The notes: generated by a model not told the origin, from the letters alone. Shown: positions 23,939 through 34,701, numbered from the stretch's first letter. The stretch: 64,000 nucleotides of DNA from Mesorhizobium sp. WSM4904 (GCF_029674545.1 NZ_CP121354.1:558001-622000); one strand, 5' to 3'. Translations and numbers: made by a program.

Positions 23939-24412
23939 ATGGCCAGCTATGTCGTGATGGAACCGCCGTCGGGCAGTGGAGCGGCTGACACGACTTTCGT
24001 GCGCGACGGCTTCACCTGGCTCGGTTTCCTGTTCTCGCCGGTCTGGCTCGCCTGGCACCGGCTGTGGATGGAGGCCCTGCTCACCTTCGCCGTCATGGTG
24101 ATCCTGTCGCTGCTCGGCGAAAGACTGGGGCTGAAAGGGGCCGGATCGGCCCTTTCGCTGCTGGTTTCGCTTTATGTCGGGCTCGAAGGCCAGGGCCTGC
24201 GTGTCTCGGCGCTGCGCCGCCGCGGCTGGCGCGAATGGGGCGTGGTCGAGGCCGGCAATCTCGGTGACGCCGAGATCCGTCAAGCTCTGGAAACCGGTGC
24301 AGGCGGCGACGAGCCGGAGCCCATGCCGCGCATCGTTCCCGATACGAGCCTGGCGCGCCCCGCGCAGACGGGCATGGCGCTTGGACTGACCCACACCCCG
24401 GGAAGGTCCTGA
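23939..24412 (+). CDS. DUF2628 small membrane protein in the his operon
   Basis: 157 residues. The block [20 protein letters not shown] followed by two hydrophobic segments (about 20-80) is the DUF2628 pattern, whose WLGFLF.P.WLLWHRLW sequence is typical. The C-terminal 70 residues are soluble and Pro/Glu-rich. It starts 4 bp after hisB and ends 1 bp before hisH. Function is unknown; this position in the his operon is common in rhizobia. Confidence 0.75.
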   Translation: MASYVVMEPPSGSGAADTTFVRDGFTWLGFLFSPVWLAWHRLWMEALLTFAVMVILSLLGERLGLKGAGSALSLLVSLYVGLEGQGLRVSALRRRGWREWGVVEAGNLGDAEIRQALETGAGGDEPEPMPRIVPDTSLARPAQTGMALGLTHTPGRS

Positions 24413-24413
24413 C

Positions 24414-25064
24414 ATGCGGGTAGCGATCATCGACTATGGCTCGGGCAATCTGCGCTCGGCCACCAAAGCCTTCGAGCGCGCCGCGCACGAGGCGGGCATC
24501 GCCGCCGCAATCGACCTGACGGCTGACGCCGAACGGGTCCGCACGGCCGACCGCATCGTTTTGCCGGGCGTCGGCGCCTATGCCGACTGCGCCGCCGGCC
24601 TGCATGCCGTCGCCGGCATGTGGGAAGCGGTGGAAGAGGCGGCCCTTCGCAAAGGACGGCCGTTCCTCGGCATCTGCGTCGGCATGCAGTTGATGTCGGA
24701 ACGCGGTCTCGAGAAGACGATCACCAGGGGCTTCGGCTGGATTTCCGGCGACGTCAAGGAAATCACGCCGAAGGATCCGGCGCTGAAGATCCCGCAGATC
24801 GGCTGGAACACGATCGAGCTTCAACGCAAGCATCCGCTGTTTTCAGGCATCGAGACCGGCCCGAAAGGGCTGCATGCCTATTTCGTCCATTCCTACCATC
24901 TGGATGCGAAGAAGCCCGGCGAGGTGCTGGCGACCGCCGACTATGGCGGCCTGGTGACGGCGGCCGTTGCCCGCGACAATCTGGCCGGCACGCAGTTCCA
25001 TCCCGAAAAGAGCCAGGCGCTCGGCCTGGCGCTGATCGCCAATTTCCTGAGGTGGAGACCGTAG
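24414..25064 (+). CDS. hisH: Imidazole glycerol phosphate synthase, glutamine amidotransferase subunit
   Basis: 216 residues. Class I amidotransferase: the nucleophile Cys is in [11 protein letters not shown] and the His/Glu pair in QFHPEKSQ. Starts [20 protein letters not shown]. It supplies ammonia to HisF in making imidazoleglycerol phosphate and AICAR. Confidence 0.96.
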   Translation: MRVAIIDYGSGNLRSATKAFERAAHEAGIAAAIDLTADAERVRTADRIVLPGVGAYADCAAGLHAVAGMWEAVEEAALRKGRPFLGICVGMQLMSERGLEKTITRGFGWISGDVKEITPKDPALKIPQIGWNTIELQRKHPLFSGIETGPKGLHAYFVHSYHLDAKKPGEVLATADYGGLVTAAVARDNLAGTQFHPEKSQALGLALIANFLRWRP

Positions 25065-25065
25065 C

Positions 25066-25356
25066 ATGAGCAAGAAGGGCTATTGGATCGCCATGATCGA
25101 CGTCCGCGACCCGGGCGCCTACAAGAACTACATCGAGGCCAACGCGAAAGCCTTCGCCAAATACGGCGCCAAGTTCCCGGTCCGGGCCGGACGTTACACG
25201 AATCCGGAGGGACCGACAGGGAACCGCCATGTGGTCGTGGAGTTTTCGTCCTACGAAACGGCGCTCGCCTGCTATGAGTCGCCGGAGTACCGGGAAGCCT
25301 TGAAATTCCGGCTGGCGGCGTCGACCGGCCATTTCGTCATCGTCGAGGGCGCCTGA
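25066..25356 (+). CDS. DUF1330 family small protein
   Basis: 96 residues. [20 protein letters not shown], then [13 protein letters not shown] and [20 protein letters not shown], match the DUF1330 dimeric alpha+beta barrel fold. It begins 1 bp after hisH and ends 2 bp before hisA, so it is translated with the his genes. No activity is known. Confidence 0.85.
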   Translation: MSKKGYWIAMIDVRDPGAYKNYIEANAKAFAKYGAKFPVRAGRYTNPEGPTGNRHVVVEFSSYETALACYESPEYREALKFRLAASTGHFVIVEGA

Positions 25357-25358
25357 CC

Positions 25359-26102
25359 GTGATCCTGTTTCCGGCAATAGACCTCAAGGACGGCAAATGC
25401 GTGCGCCTGAAGCACGGCGACATGGCGACCGCCACGATCTACAACGATGATCCGGCGGCGCAGGCCAAGGCTTTCGAGGACCAGGGCTTCGAGTGGCTGC
25501 ACGTCGTCGACCTCAACGGCGCCTTCAAGGGCCAGAGCGTCAATTCCGCGGCGGTCGGCGCCATCCTCAAGGCGACGAAGAACCCGGTGCAGCTTGGCGG
25601 CGGCATCCGCACGCTGGCGCAGATCGAGGACTGGCTGGATCGCGGACTGGCGCGGGTCATACTGGGCACCGTGGCCGTGCGCGAGCCCCAACTGGTGAAG
25701 GAGGCGTGCAAGGCCTTTCCCGGCAAGATAGCGGTCGGCATCGACGCCAAGGGCGGCAAGGTGGCCGTCGAGGGCTGGGCCGAAGCCTCGGAGCTCGGCG
25801 TCGTCGAGCTGGCGAAGAAATTCGAGGGCGCGGGTGTCGCCGCCATCATCTACACAGACATCGACCGTGACGGCGTGCTCTGCGGCATCAACTGGGACGC
25901 CACCATCGACCTCGCCGAAGCGGTTTCGATCCCGGTGATCGCCTCCGGCGGATTGGCCTCGATCGCCGACATCGTGCGCATGACCATGCCCGATGCGAAG
26001 AGGCTCGAAGGCGCGATCTCGGGCCGGGCGCTCTATGACGGGCGCATCGACCCGGCGGAGGCACTGGCGATCCTGCGTGGCGAAGGGGCGGAGGCAGAAT
26101 AG
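25359..26102 (+). CDS. hisA: Phosphoribosylformimino-AICAR ribotide isomerase
   Basis: 247 residues starting with GTG ([20 protein letters not shown]). A (beta/alpha)8 barrel with the catalytic Asp pair in PAIDLKDG and in [10 protein letters not shown], and the phosphate-binding GGGIRT and ASGGLAS motifs. It catalyses an Amadori rearrangement in histidine synthesis. Its stop overlaps the GTG of the next gene by one base. Confidence 0.96.
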   Translation: MILFPAIDLKDGKCVRLKHGDMATATIYNDDPAAQAKAFEDQGFEWLHVVDLNGAFKGQSVNSAAVGAILKATKNPVQLGGGIRTLAQIEDWLDRGLARVILGTVAVREPQLVKEACKAFPGKIAVGIDAKGGKVAVEGWAEASELGVVELAKKFEGAGVAAIIYTDIDRDGVLCGINWDATIDLAEAVSIPVIASGGLASIADIVRMTMPDAKRLEGAISGRALYDGRIDPAEALAILRGEGAEAE

Positions 26103-26941
26103 TGAACATCTCGATCATCCTGGCATCCTACGACAGCGGCCACTTTCACGGCGGCTGCGGCCAGGGTCCCGACACGCTGATCGCCGGGGGGCTGGCCGAG
26201 GCGCTGAAGCTCGCCGGCCACGATGTCGCCGTGCACGACATCGGCAAGGTGAGCGAGGACGAGCAGGAGCGTGAGATCGCAACGGGATTTGCCGTCTGCA
26301 ACGCCGTTTCGGGCGAGGTTCGCATCGCGCTGGACAAAGGGCGGTTCCCGATCGTTCTGGCCGGCAATTGCCTGACCAGCGCGGGCGCGGTGGCCGGCGA
26401 AGGCGCGGACGCCATCATCTGGGCCGACCAGCATGGCGACCTCAACACGCCCGAAACCTCGACCTCCGGCTTTCTCGACGGCATGGCGCTGGCGACGGTG
26501 CTTGGCCTGTGCTGGCGGCCGATGGCAGCGCAAATCCCCGGCTTCAAGGCGATCGATCCATCCCGCTGCGTGCTGGTCAACGCGCGCGACCTCGACCCGG
26601 CGGAGACAGAACTGCTGGAAAGGCTGCCCATCATCCGCACCGAGTGCCCGGACTGGGCGACCGCCGCGCAAAGGCTGAAAGCCGATGGCGCAAACCAGGT
26701 CCACATGCATATCGACCTCGACGTTCATGACCCCGAGAAGCTGCAGGCCAATCGCTACGCCACGCCCGGCGGCCCGGCGCCGGAGCAGGTACGCATGGCG
26801 ATGTGCGGCCTCGCCGGCCCGCTGACCATCGCCGGGCTCACCATCTCGGCTTACGATCCGGCCTTCGACGCCAAGGGCGAGGTGCCGCCGCTGGTCGGCG
26901 AGCTGGTGGTCGACCTGCTGTCGACAATGGAGGGGGCGTGA
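26102..26941 (+). CDS. Arginase/agmatinase-fold protein with a changed metal site
   Basis: 279 residues, starting with GTG. The fold is that of the ureohydrolase family: [20 protein letters not shown] (ligands D109, H111, D113) and HIDLDVHDP (D205, D207). The first metal motif, GGDHS in true arginases and agmatinases, is here AGNCLTS (N89, C90), so one His ligand and its Asp are replaced. Activity on a guanidine substrate is therefore uncertain. It overlaps hisA by 1 base and hisF by 1 base, which implies coupled translation in the his operon. Confidence 0.78.
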   Translation: MNISIILASYDSGHFHGGCGQGPDTLIAGGLAEALKLAGHDVAVHDIGKVSEDEQEREIATGFAVCNAVSGEVRIALDKGRFPIVLAGNCLTSAGAVAGEGADAIIWADQHGDLNTPETSTSGFLDGMALATVLGLCWRPMAAQIPGFKAIDPSRCVLVNARDLDPAETELLERLPIIRTECPDWATAAQRLKADGANQVHMHIDLDVHDPEKLQANRYATPGGPAPEQVRMAMCGLAGPLTIAGLTISAYDPAFDAKGEVPPLVGELVVDLLSTMEGA

Positions 26942-27732
26942 TGCTGAAGGCCCGTGTCATCCCCTGCCTCGACGTCAAGAACGGCCGTGTCGTCAAAGGC
27001 GTCAATTTCGTCGACCTGATCGATGCCGGCGATCCGGTCGAGGCCGCCAAGGCCTATGACGCGGCGGGCGCCGACGAGCTCTGCTTTCTCGACATCACCG
27101 CGTCGTCCGACAATCGCGAAACGATCTTCGACGTCGTCGCCCGCACGGCCGAGCAGTGTTTCATGCCGCTCACCGTCGGCGGCGGCGTGCGCCAGGTGGC
27201 CGACATCCGAAAGCTGCTTCTGGCCGGCGCAGACAAGGTGTCGATCAACACGGCGGCGGTGAAGAACCCGGACTTCGTCGCGGAGGCCGCCGACAAGTTC
27301 GGCAACCAGTGCATCGTGGTGGCTATCGACGCAAAGAAAGTGTCGGCGGCCGGCGAGGCCGACCGCTGGGAGATCTTCACCCATGGCGGGCGCGAGAAGA
27401 CCGGCATCGACGCCGTCGAATTCGCCAGGAAGATGGTCGATCGCGGCGCCGGCGAAATCTTGCTCACCTCGATGGACCGCGACGGCACTAAGGCCGGCTA
27501 CGACATCGCGCTCACCCGCGCCATCGCCGACGCGGTGCGCGTGCCGGTCATCGCTTCGGGCGGCGTCGGCACGCTCGATCACCTGGTCGAAGGCATCCGC
27601 GACGGCCATGCCGGCGCCGTGCTTGCCGCCTCGATCTTCCATTTCGGCACCTACACCATCGCCGAAGCCAAGGCGCATATGGCCAAGGCCGGCCTGCCGA
27701 TGCGGCTGGACTCGGCCGTCCATCGGACTTAA
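26941..27732 (+). CDS. hisF: Imidazole glycerol phosphate synthase, cyclase subunit
   Basis: 263 residues. [20 protein letters not shown] at the start, the [10 protein letters not shown] phosphate site, and [15 protein letters not shown] with the second catalytic Asp identify HisF. It forms the synthase with HisH. The ATG overlaps the stop of the preceding gene (TGATG). Confidence 0.97.
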   Translation: MLKARVIPCLDVKNGRVVKGVNFVDLIDAGDPVEAAKAYDAAGADELCFLDITASSDNRETIFDVVARTAEQCFMPLTVGGGVRQVADIRKLLLAGADKVSINTAAVKNPDFVAEAADKFGNQCIVVAIDAKKVSAAGEADRWEIFTHGGREKTGIDAVEFARKMVDRGAGEILLTSMDRDGTKAGYDIALTRAIADAVRVPVIASGGVGTLDHLVEGIRDGHAGAVLAASIFHFGTYTIAEAKAHMAKAGLPMRLDSAVHRT

Positions 27733-27780
27733 AGCATGATCCCGAGAAGTGGGAACCGGTTTTCGGAAAAGATCACGCTT
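27731..27780. repeat. REP-like repeat, family B, between hisF and hisE
   Basis: AGCATGATC and GATCACGCT are inverted ends around AAGTGGGAACCGGTTTTCGG. It begins within the hisF stop codon. As a hairpin in the his mRNA it could tune the level of hisE. Confidence 0.85.
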
Positions 27781-27794
27781 AAACAAACAGATAG

Positions 27795-28127
27795 ATGACT
27801 GCCATGGCTCAATTTTCGCTCGCCGAGCTGGAAACGATCATCGATCAGCGAGCCCAATCCGGCGATCCGGATTCATGGACGGCGAAGCTGTTCGCCAAGG
27901 GCATGGACAAGGCGGCGCAGAAGCTCGGCGAGGAAGCGATCGAAGCCGTTATCGCCGCCATTCGCGGCGACCGGCAGGCCCTCGTTTCGGAAAGCGCCGA
28001 TCTTATATATCATTGGCTTGTCGTCCTCGGCATCGCCGGCATTCGTTTGGACGACGTGCTGAAGGAGCTCGAGGGCCGCACCGGCCGCTCGGGCGTTGCC
28101 GAAAAGGCGTCCCGGCCCCGGGGCTGA
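27795..28127 (+). CDS. hisE: Phosphoribosyl-ATP pyrophosphatase
   Basis: 110 residues. [20 protein letters not shown] and [13 protein letters not shown] carry the acidic MazG-like metal site of HisE, which cleaves pyrophosphate from phosphoribosyl-ATP. HisE is separate from HisI as in most Alphaproteobacteria. A second in-frame ATG at 27804 (MAQFSLAEL) is an alternative start. Confidence 0.95.
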   Translation: MTAMAQFSLAELETIIDQRAQSGDPDSWTAKLFAKGMDKAAQKLGEEAIEAVIAAIRGDRQALVSESADLIYHWLVVLGIAGIRLDDVLKELEGRTGRSGVAEKASRPRG

Positions 28128-28143
28128 TCGAAAGAGACGGATA

Positions 28144-28297
28144 GAGCATGATGTCGCCCGAAAACCGCTTCGCACTTTTCGGCATCGTGCTCTGGAGCAA
28201 TTCCAGGAAAAGTGTGTAACGGTTTTCCGTCCGGAATTGCGTAAAAACAAAGAGATAGAGCGGTTCGGCGTTTCCGTGAAACGCTGAAGCGCTCTAG
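28144..28297. repeat. Composite of family B and family C repeats between hisE and coaA
   Basis: A family B unit (28144-28192, ends GAGCATGATG/CATCGTGCTC) is followed directly by a family C unit (28195-28297) that starts GAGCAATTCCAGGAAAAGTG and ends GAAGCGCTCTAG. The family C part is nearly the same as 19984-20085. The pair fills the gap before coaA. Confidence 0.85.
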
Positions 28298-28313
28298 GAG
28301 GGCAGGAGACTCG

Positions 28314-29273
28314 ATGGACCAGCTTGCTCCCACCGAGAAATATTCCCCCTATCGCTTCTTCTCGGCCGAGCAATGGTCGCAATTCCGCGCCGACACGCCG
28401 CTCACGCTCACCGAGGACGAAATCTCCCGGCTGCGTTCGCTCAACGACCCGGTCGACCTCGAAGAGGTCAAGCGCATCTACCTGTCGCTTTCCCGCCTGC
28501 TTTCGGCGCATGTCGAGGCGAGTCAGCTTCTGTTCAGGCAGCGCCAGGCCTTCTTCAAGGCGCAGGATGTCGTCAAGACGCCCTTCATCATCGGCATCGC
28601 GGGTTCGGTCGCTGTCGGCAAATCGACCACGGCCCGCGTGTTGAAGGAACTGCTGGCGCGCTGGCCATCGAGCCCGAAGGTCGATCTCATCACCACCGAC
28701 GGCTTCCTTTTGCCCAACGAGATCCTGCGTCATAACAATCTGATGGAGCGCAAGGGCTTCCCCGAGAGCTATGACGTCGGCGCGCTCCTGAGATTCCTCT
28801 CCGGCATCAAGTCGGCGCAAGGCAGCGTCCGCGCGCCGGTCTATTCGCATCTGACCTACGACGTCATTCCCGGCGAGTTCGTCACCATCGACAGGCCGGA
28901 CATATTGATCTTCGAAGGCATCAACGTCTTGCAGCCGGGCAAGCTGCCGAAGGACGGCAAGATCGTGCCGTTCCTGTCCGACTTCTTCGACTTCGCCATC
29001 TATATCGATGCCGACGAGAAGCTGATCCACCAGTGGTACATCCAGCGTTTCATGCGCCTGCGCGAGACCGCCTTCCGCAATCCGGACTCCTTCTTCCACC
29101 GCTATTCGCAGCTTTCCGAGGATGCCGCGCGCGCCATCGCCGAGGGCCTGTGGAGCAACATCAACCTGAAGAACCTGCGCGAGAACATCCTGCCGACGCG
29201 GGCACGAGCCGACCTCATCCTGCGCAAGGGCGCCAACCACCTGGTCGAGGAAGTGGCGCTGCGGAAGCTCTGA
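28314..29273 (+). CDS. coaA: Pantothenate kinase, type I
   Basis: 319 residues. Walker A is [17 protein letters not shown], followed by the type I blocks [19 protein letters not shown] and [12 protein letters not shown]. It phosphorylates pantothenate in the first step of coenzyme A synthesis and is normally inhibited by CoA. It follows the his genes after a repeat and may have its own promoter. Confidence 0.97.
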   Translation: MDQLAPTEKYSPYRFFSAEQWSQFRADTPLTLTEDEISRLRSLNDPVDLEEVKRIYLSLSRLLSAHVEASQLLFRQRQAFFKAQDVVKTPFIIGIAGSVAVGKSTTARVLKELLARWPSSPKVDLITTDGFLLPNEILRHNNLMERKGFPESYDVGALLRFLSGIKSAQGSVRAPVYSHLTYDVIPGEFVTIDRPDILIFEGINVLQPGKLPKDGKIVPFLSDFFDFAIYIDADEKLIHQWYIQRFMRLRETAFRNPDSFFHRYSQLSEDAARAIAEGLWSNINLKNLRENILPTRARADLILRKGANHLVEEVALRKL

Positions 29274-29333
29274 CCATCATGCCGAGGCGTTGATCGGTTC
29301 GGGCAATTCCAGGAAGATTGCGCCGCCTTGGGC

Positions 29334-30482
29334 TCACGAAATCGCGAGAACCGCCTCGGGACGAGCGGCGGTCTGCGTGCGCATCGCCAGCAACCGGCTA
29401 TCCGCCGGAACCAGCTTGCGAGCCACGACATAGATCACGAACGTCACGGAAGCGGCAACATAGCCGTCGATCGCATAGTGCCAAGCCAGATAGACAGAAC
29501 TGGCCGCGACAAAGGCCACATAGAGGAAAGCCAGCGCGCCCAGGTTGCGACTGTACTCGCGCAGGAACAGCGCGTTAAGCGTTACCAGGCCGACATGGAC
29601 GCTCGGAAACGCCGAAATGCCCGAACCAAAACCCGTCCGCCCGGCTTCGTTCAACGACCACAGGTAATTTTGATAGGAGACAGCGGAGTAGAACGATCCG
29701 AGTCCCTTGGTCAGGAAGGCCAGCTGTTCGCCAAACCGCGCGGTGTCTCCCGTGACGAGGCCGTAAAATGCCGGACCGGCCGATAGGAACAGCGCGGCCA
29801 GCACGCTTCCGACAATGATCCAGACAGCCATGAAGCAGACCACGTAGCGCGTCCGAATTGATGCCACCTTGGGCGATGTAGCGACAAAGAACAGGGCGCT
29901 GAAATTGAGCAGGAACCACAAGACGTTGTAGTTCCACTCCACCACCGCGCGCACCCAATCAATTTTGGCCACCGCATAGAGCCAGCGCCACGGATCAATC
30001 CCGAAATGCAGAAAGGCATCGATGTTGGCTTGCACGACATCGAAGCGAAAACCGCCCTGCCAGACAGGCATGGCATTCTTTACCGACGTGAACGTGCCCT
30101 GGAAGATCATCAGCGCCATGAGAAGGCATAGCCCGGACAGGAAATATGCCAACCGGCCGTTGGAAAACGTCGTCTTCACGACAAGAAGCCGCCGCGAGCT
30201 GAAACGGTGCAGGATGAGGATCGCGTCAAAAATGACGACGAATATGGGAAACGTCAAACAGTTGAGCTTTGTCCAGTCTGCAAAATAGATCGAGTACGCG
30301 CTGCGGTCGTCCGCGCCGACGGCGTGAAGAAAGACCAGGCCGGCCAAGGTGTAGGCGGCTATTATGAGGTAAAGGCCCGAATCCTTGCGGACGATCTGCG
30401 CCGCCGCCTCGATGATCGCCCATGGGCGATTGAAAACTGATCGCCTTATGATCATTGCCCAAGCCCTGATACCGGAATGCAT
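29334..30482 (-). CDS. PAP2-superfamily multi-spanning membrane protein
   Basis: About 382 residues with some nine to ten hydrophobic segments. The lipid-phosphatase motifs are FPSVHVGLVTLNALF and AWHYAIDGYVAAS (His and Asp), as in the PAP2_3 group that includes inositolphosphoceramide synthases and phosphatases of polyprenyl or lipid phosphates. The Arg-rich first motif of soluble PAP2 enzymes is not clear. The start is uncertain: ATG 30482 and ATG 30455 are both possible. The substrate is unknown. Convergent to coaA with a 60-bp gap. Confidence 0.7.
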   Translation of the reverse strand: MHSGIRAWAMIIRRSVFNRPWAIIEAAAQIVRKDSGLYLIIAAYTLAGLVFLHAVGADDRSAYSIYFADWTKLNCLTFPIFVVIFDAILILHRFSSRRLLVVKTTFSNGRLAYFLSGLCLLMALMIFQGTFTSVKNAMPVWQGGFRFDVVQANIDAFLHFGIDPWRWLYAVAKIDWVRAVVEWNYNVLWFLLNFSALFFVATSPKVASIRTRYVVCFMAVWIIVGSVLAALFLSAGPAFYGLVTGDTARFGEQLAFLTKGLGSFYSAVSYQNYLWSLNEAGRTGFGSGISAFPSVHVGLVTLNALFLREYSRNLGALAFLYVAFVAASSVYLAWHYAIDGYVAASVTFVIYVVARKLVPADSRLLAMRTQTAARPEAVLAIS

Positions 30483-30810
30483 CAAGCGATTTCGCCCTGG
30501 CTGGGAATGGCTTTCGATACCCCCAGTCCTTTGCAATTCCAGGCGAGCCGCCGCCGCGCGGCTGCCCTGACATGGCTTGGTCTTATGGGAGAAATCTGTA
30601 GATTCGGTTAGCTGCGGCGGAGGCGGACGCGGCCGCATCAATCGGTGGAACGCCCTGTCACCGCCGGCAACCGGGCGGATAGGTTCGAGTTGGGTCGCTC
30701 CCTTCGCGATCGCCCACAGGCCGCGGACGACCGAATAGCTTTCCGTCATTGCCGAAGCCCCAAGCTGCAACAGCAGAGCGTCTTTAAGAGAGAGTAAACT
30801 ATAGATTTGG
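30483..30810. other. 328-bp gap upstream of the PAP2 gene
   Basis: No gene seen. Related words TCTGTAGATTCGGTTAGCT (30595-30613) and ACTATAGATTTGGTTAGCT (30798-30816), identical at 16 of 19 positions, form a direct repeat 203 bp apart; the second reaches into the end of alkB. Confidence 0.5.
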
Positions 30811-31431
30811 TTAGCTTGCGGGCACCGTCACCCGCCGCAGCGTCAGATTGATACGGCCGCCATTTTTCAACAGCGCCGAGGTCGCCGGATAGATGCGGTC
30901 GACGCCGTGGAAGCACAGCCGCCCCTCGGCGCCGAGCACGACGACATCGCCGCTCTTCAGCCTGAACGACTTCGTGACGCCTTCGCGCGTGGTCTGGCCG
31001 ACCCGAAACAGGCAGTCGTCGCCGAGCGACACCGAGACGACGGGCGCGGCGAAATCCTGCTCGTCGCGGTCCTGGTGCAGGCCCATCCTGGCGTCCGCCG
31101 AGTAGAAGTTGACGAGGCAGGCTTCCGGCGGATGCGGATAGGCCGACACCTCGCGCCACAATCGCAGCAAAGCTTCGGGGATCGGCGGCCACGGCTCCCC
31201 CGTCACCGGATGCGTCGGCTGGTAGCGGTAGCCGCGGTCGCGGTCCGTCACCCAGCCGAGCGTGCCGCAATTGGTCATGCGCACGCTCATCTCCTTGCCG
31301 GTGCGCGGCATGGCCGGCACGTAGAGCGGCGCCGCCTGCACGACGCGCCTGATCTCCTCGACCAGCGTTTCCTGCGCCGCGCGTGGCAGGTAGCCCGGCA
31401 TATGGCGAACGCCCTTGGGCAGAACGAGCAT
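30811..31431 (-). CDS. alkB: Alkylated-DNA repair dioxygenase AlkB
   Basis: 206 residues. The Fe(II)/2-oxoglutarate motif is MGLHQDRDE (His-x-Asp), the distal His is in CFHGVDRIYP and the 2-oxoglutarate arginine in GGRINLTLRRV. The substrate lid contains MSVRMTNCGTLGWVTDRDRG. It removes methyl groups such as 1-methyladenine and 3-methylcytosine from DNA. ATG 31431 was chosen; a TTG at 31449 extends it by 6 residues. Confidence 0.92.
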   Translation of the reverse strand: MLVLPKGVRHMPGYLPRAAQETLVEEIRRVVQAAPLYVPAMPRTGKEMSVRMTNCGTLGWVTDRDRGYRYQPTHPVTGEPWPPIPEALLRLWREVSAYPHPPEACLVNFYSADARMGLHQDRDEQDFAAPVVSVSLGDDCLFRVGQTTREGVTKSFRLKSGDVVVLGAEGRLCFHGVDRIYPATSALLKNGGRINLTLRRVTVPAS

Positions 31432-31527
31432 GGGATTCGGTCCGATCAAATTTCACCCGAGCATGCCATCGATGGAACAGCTCCGCGACCCGAAAGCGGA
31501 CGCCGATCGGGTCGCGGGCTTCGGGCC

Positions 31528-31965
<438 letters not shown>

Positions 31966-31991
31966 GCGCGCAGTCATGACGCGGCGGCGGC

Positions 31992-32023
31992 AAAAAGAAA
32001 AGGCCCGGCGCAAGCCGGGCCCT
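31992..32023 (-). terminator. Intrinsic terminator after pckA
   Basis: On the minus strand AGGGCCCGGC and GCCGGGCCTTTTC form a stem with a short loop, followed by TTTTCTTTTTG. It stands 26 bp after the pckA stop and just before arfB. Confidence 0.85.
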
Positions 32024-32048
32024 GGAGGAAAGATGTCTGGAGCGGCAG

Positions 32049-33659
32049 CTATTCCGCCGCCTCCTGCAGACGCGGAGCCGCGCCGAGGATGGCCGCATCG
32101 ACATGCGTTTCGAATTTCTCGAAGTTGGCGGCGAACATGTTGACCAGCTTCGCTGCCTGCCGGTCGTAGGCCGCCTTGTCGGCCCAGGTCGAGCGCGGAT
32201 CGAGGATGGCTCCGTCGATACCCGGGACCGCCACCGGCACATCGAAGCCGAAATTGGCGTCGGTGCGGAATTCGGCGGCATTGAGCGAGCCGTCAAGCGC
32301 GGCGCCGAGCAGGGCGCGCGTCACCTTGATCGGCATGCGGCGGCCGGTGCCGTAGGCGCCGCCGGTCCAGCCGGTGTTGACCAGCCAGCAATCGACGCCG
32401 TGGCCCGCGATCAGCTCGCGCAGCAGCTTGCCGTATTCGGACGGATGGCGCGGCATGAAGGGCGCGCCGAAGCAGGTCGAGAACGTCGCTTCGGGCTCGG
32501 TGACACCCCTCTCCGTCCCCGCGACCTTCGCGGTGTAGCCGGAGAGGAAGTGGTACATCGCCTGCGCCGGCGTCAGCCTGGCGATCGGCGGCATGACTCC
32601 GAAAGCGTCGGCGGTCAGCATGATGATGTTCTTCGGATGACCGGCGCGGCCGGTCCTCGAGGCATTGGGAATGTAATCCAGCGGATAGGCGCAGCGGGTG
32701 TTTTCGGTGAGGCTGCCGTCGTCGAAATCCGGCACGCGGGCAGCGTCGAGCACCACATTCTCCAGCACCGTGCCGAAACGCTGCGTCGTGGCGAAGATCT
32801 CCGGCTCCGCCTCGGCCGACAGCCTGATAGTCTTGGCGTAGCAGCCGCCTTCGAAGTTGAAGATGCCGTGCGGACCCCAGCCGTGCTCGTCGTCACCGAT
32901 CAGCGTGCGCGCCGGGTCGGCGGAAAGCGTCGTCTTGCCGGTGCCGGACAGGCCGAAGAAGACGGCCGCATCGCCGGCGGGTCCCTCATTGGCTGAGCAA
33001 TGCATCGGCATCACGCCCTTTTGCGGCAGCAGGTAGTTCAGCACGGTGAACACCGACTTCTTCATCTCGCCGGCATAGGACGTGCCGCCGATAAGCACGA
33101 TCTTGCGGGTCAGATCGACCGCGATCACCGTCTCGGTGCGGGTGCCGTGGCGGGCCGGGTCGGCGCGGAATGACGGCAGGTCGATGATGGTCATCTGAGG
33201 CAGGAAGCGGTCGAGTTCCGAAGCTTCCGGGCGGATCAGGAGATTACGGATGAACAGCGAATGCCAGGCGAGCTCGGTGACGACCCGGACCGGCAACCGG
33301 AGCTCCGCGTCGGCGCCGCCGACGAGGTCCTGCACATAGAGATCCCTGCCCGCAGCGTGGGCGCGGAAATCGGCATGGAGCGCCTCGAACTGCGCCGGCG
33401 AGATCGCCTTGTTGTTATCCCACCAGACATGCGGGCCGGTGTTGTCGTCGCGCACCACGAACTTGTCCTTCGGCGAGCGACCGGTGTGCTGGCCGGTCTC
33501 GGCAACCAGCGCACCCTGCGCCGTCAATTTCGCCTCGCCGCGGCGGATCGCTTCCTCATAAAGCTCGGCGGCGCAGAAATTGTAATGCACCATGCCCGTG
33601 GTCTTCAGGCCGATGGCGCCAATGGCGCAGTCGGGGTTGCGTTTGCCGGCTTCCGACAT
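32049..33659 (-). CDS. pckA: Phosphoenolpyruvate carboxykinase (ATP)
   Basis: 536 residues. The kinase P-loop is [16 protein letters not shown], and the metal and substrate block [20 protein letters not shown] is complete. It converts oxaloacetate to phosphoenolpyruvate for gluconeogenesis, which rhizobia need on C4-dicarboxylates. ATG 33659 follows AGAGAGG at a suitable distance. It is divergent from chvI, and in rhizobia the ChvI regulator region and pckA are commonly adjacent. Confidence 0.97.
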   Translation of the reverse strand: MSEAGKRNPDCAIGAIGLKTTGMVHYNFCAAELYEEAIRRGEAKLTAQGALVAETGQHTGRSPKDKFVVRDDNTGPHVWWDNNKAISPAQFEALHADFRAHAAGRDLYVQDLVGGADAELRLPVRVVTELAWHSLFIRNLLIRPEASELDRFLPQMTIIDLPSFRADPARHGTRTETVIAVDLTRKIVLIGGTSYAGEMKKSVFTVLNYLLPQKGVMPMHCSANEGPAGDAAVFFGLSGTGKTTLSADPARTLIGDDEHGWGPHGIFNFEGGCYAKTIRLSAEAEPEIFATTQRFGTVLENVVLDAARVPDFDDGSLTENTRCAYPLDYIPNASRTGRAGHPKNIIMLTADAFGVMPPIARLTPAQAMYHFLSGYTAKVAGTERGVTEPEATFSTCFGAPFMPRHPSEYGKLLRELIAGHGVDCWLVNTGWTGGAYGTGRRMPIKVTRALLGAALDGSLNAAEFRTDANFGFDVPVAVPGIDGAILDPRSTWADKAAYDRQAAKLVNMFAANFEKFETHVDAAILGAAPRLQEAAE

Positions 33660-33981
33660 CAAAATTCCTCTCTGGATTTGGCCGCATTCGACCGGTGGGT
33701 TTTCGGAGGCCGCAGATGGCCTGATAAGGTTCAGAACCAGAAAAGCCAAATGATATCAAATCATTAATCGATTTAAAAAATTTGAAAGTTGTTTAAATCG
33801 TTTAGATGTGCAAAAACTCACAGAGGTTGCCCAAAGGATTGGCAGGCTTTGTTCGTCAATCCCGTGTCGGGTGCGATCGTATGTAGCGGCAGGCCGCCCG
33901 TGACTTCGGAGAGGGGCCATGCCACATTTTGTACCCAATTTGTCCACAAAAGCCCCTTCTCGACGACAGAAGGGACAGCTC
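33660..33981. promoter_or_regulatory. AT-rich divergent control region of pckA and chvI with a 9-bp inverted repeat
   Basis: The stretch 33745-33810 is far richer in A and T than its surroundings. CGATTTAAA (33770-33778) and TTTAAATCG (33792-33800) are perfect inverted arms 13 bases apart, about 110 bp before the pckA ATG. It may be a regulator site for pckA. No clear -35/-10 pair could be fixed by eye. No gene is seen. Confidence 0.5.
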
Positions 33982-34701
33982 ATGAGGGAGCCGCTTGAAA
34001 TGGCAACTATCGCGCTTGTCGATGACGACCGCAACATTCTGACTTCGGTGTCGATCGCCCTCGAATCCGAGGGTTACCGCGTCGAAACCTACACGGATGG
34101 TGCGTCGGCGCTGGAAGGCCTGGCGGCTCGCCCGCCGAACCTTGCCATCCTCGACATCAAGATGCCGCGCATGGACGGCATGGAGCTGTTGCGCCGGATG
34201 CGTCAGAAATCCGACCTGCCGGTGATCTTCCTGACCTCTAAGGACGACGAGATCGACGAATTGTTCGGCCTCAAGATGGGCGCCGATGACTTCATCCGCA
34301 AACCGTTCTCGCAGCGCCTTTTGGTCGAGCGGGTGCGCGCGGTGCTGCGCCGCACCAGCGCCCGTGAGGCCGCCGCCAAGGCGCCCAGCCAGCAGGCACG
34401 CTCGCTCGAACGCGGCCAGTTGGTGATGGACCAGGAGCGGCACACCTGCACCTGGAAGGGCGAGCCGGTGACGCTGACGGTGACCGAGTTCCTCATCCTG
34501 CATTCGCTGGCGCAGCGCCCCGGCGTGGTAAAAAGCCGTGATGCGCTGATGGATTCGGCCTATGATGAACAGGTTTATGTCGACGACCGGACCATTGACA
34601 GCCACATCAAGCGGCTGCGCAAGAAGTTCAAGGCCGTCGACGACGACTTCGAGATGATCGAAACCCTGTACGGAGTCGGATACCGGTTTCGGGAAGCTTG
34701 A
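33982..34701 (+). CDS. chvI: Two-component response regulator ChvI
   Basis: 239 residues. The receiver domain starts [20 protein letters not shown], with phospho-acceptor D58 in [13 protein letters not shown] and Lys in [11 protein letters not shown]. An OmpR-type winged helix follows (about 140-235, ending [12 protein letters not shown]). ChvI with ChvG controls envelope, acid and exopolysaccharide responses and is essential or nearly so in several rhizobia. ATG 33982 has AAGGGA upstream; ATG 34000 is also possible. Confidence 0.94.
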   Translation: MREPLEMATIALVDDDRNILTSVSIALESEGYRVETYTDGASALEGLAARPPNLAILDIKMPRMDGMELLRRMRQKSDLPVIFLTSKDDEIDELFGLKMGADDFIRKPFSQRLLVERVRAVLRRTSAREAAAKAPSQQARSLERGQLVMDQERHTCTWKGEPVTLTVTEFLILHSLAQRPGVVKSRDALMDSAYDEQVYVDDRTIDSHIKRLRKKFKAVDDDFEMIETLYGVGYRFREA

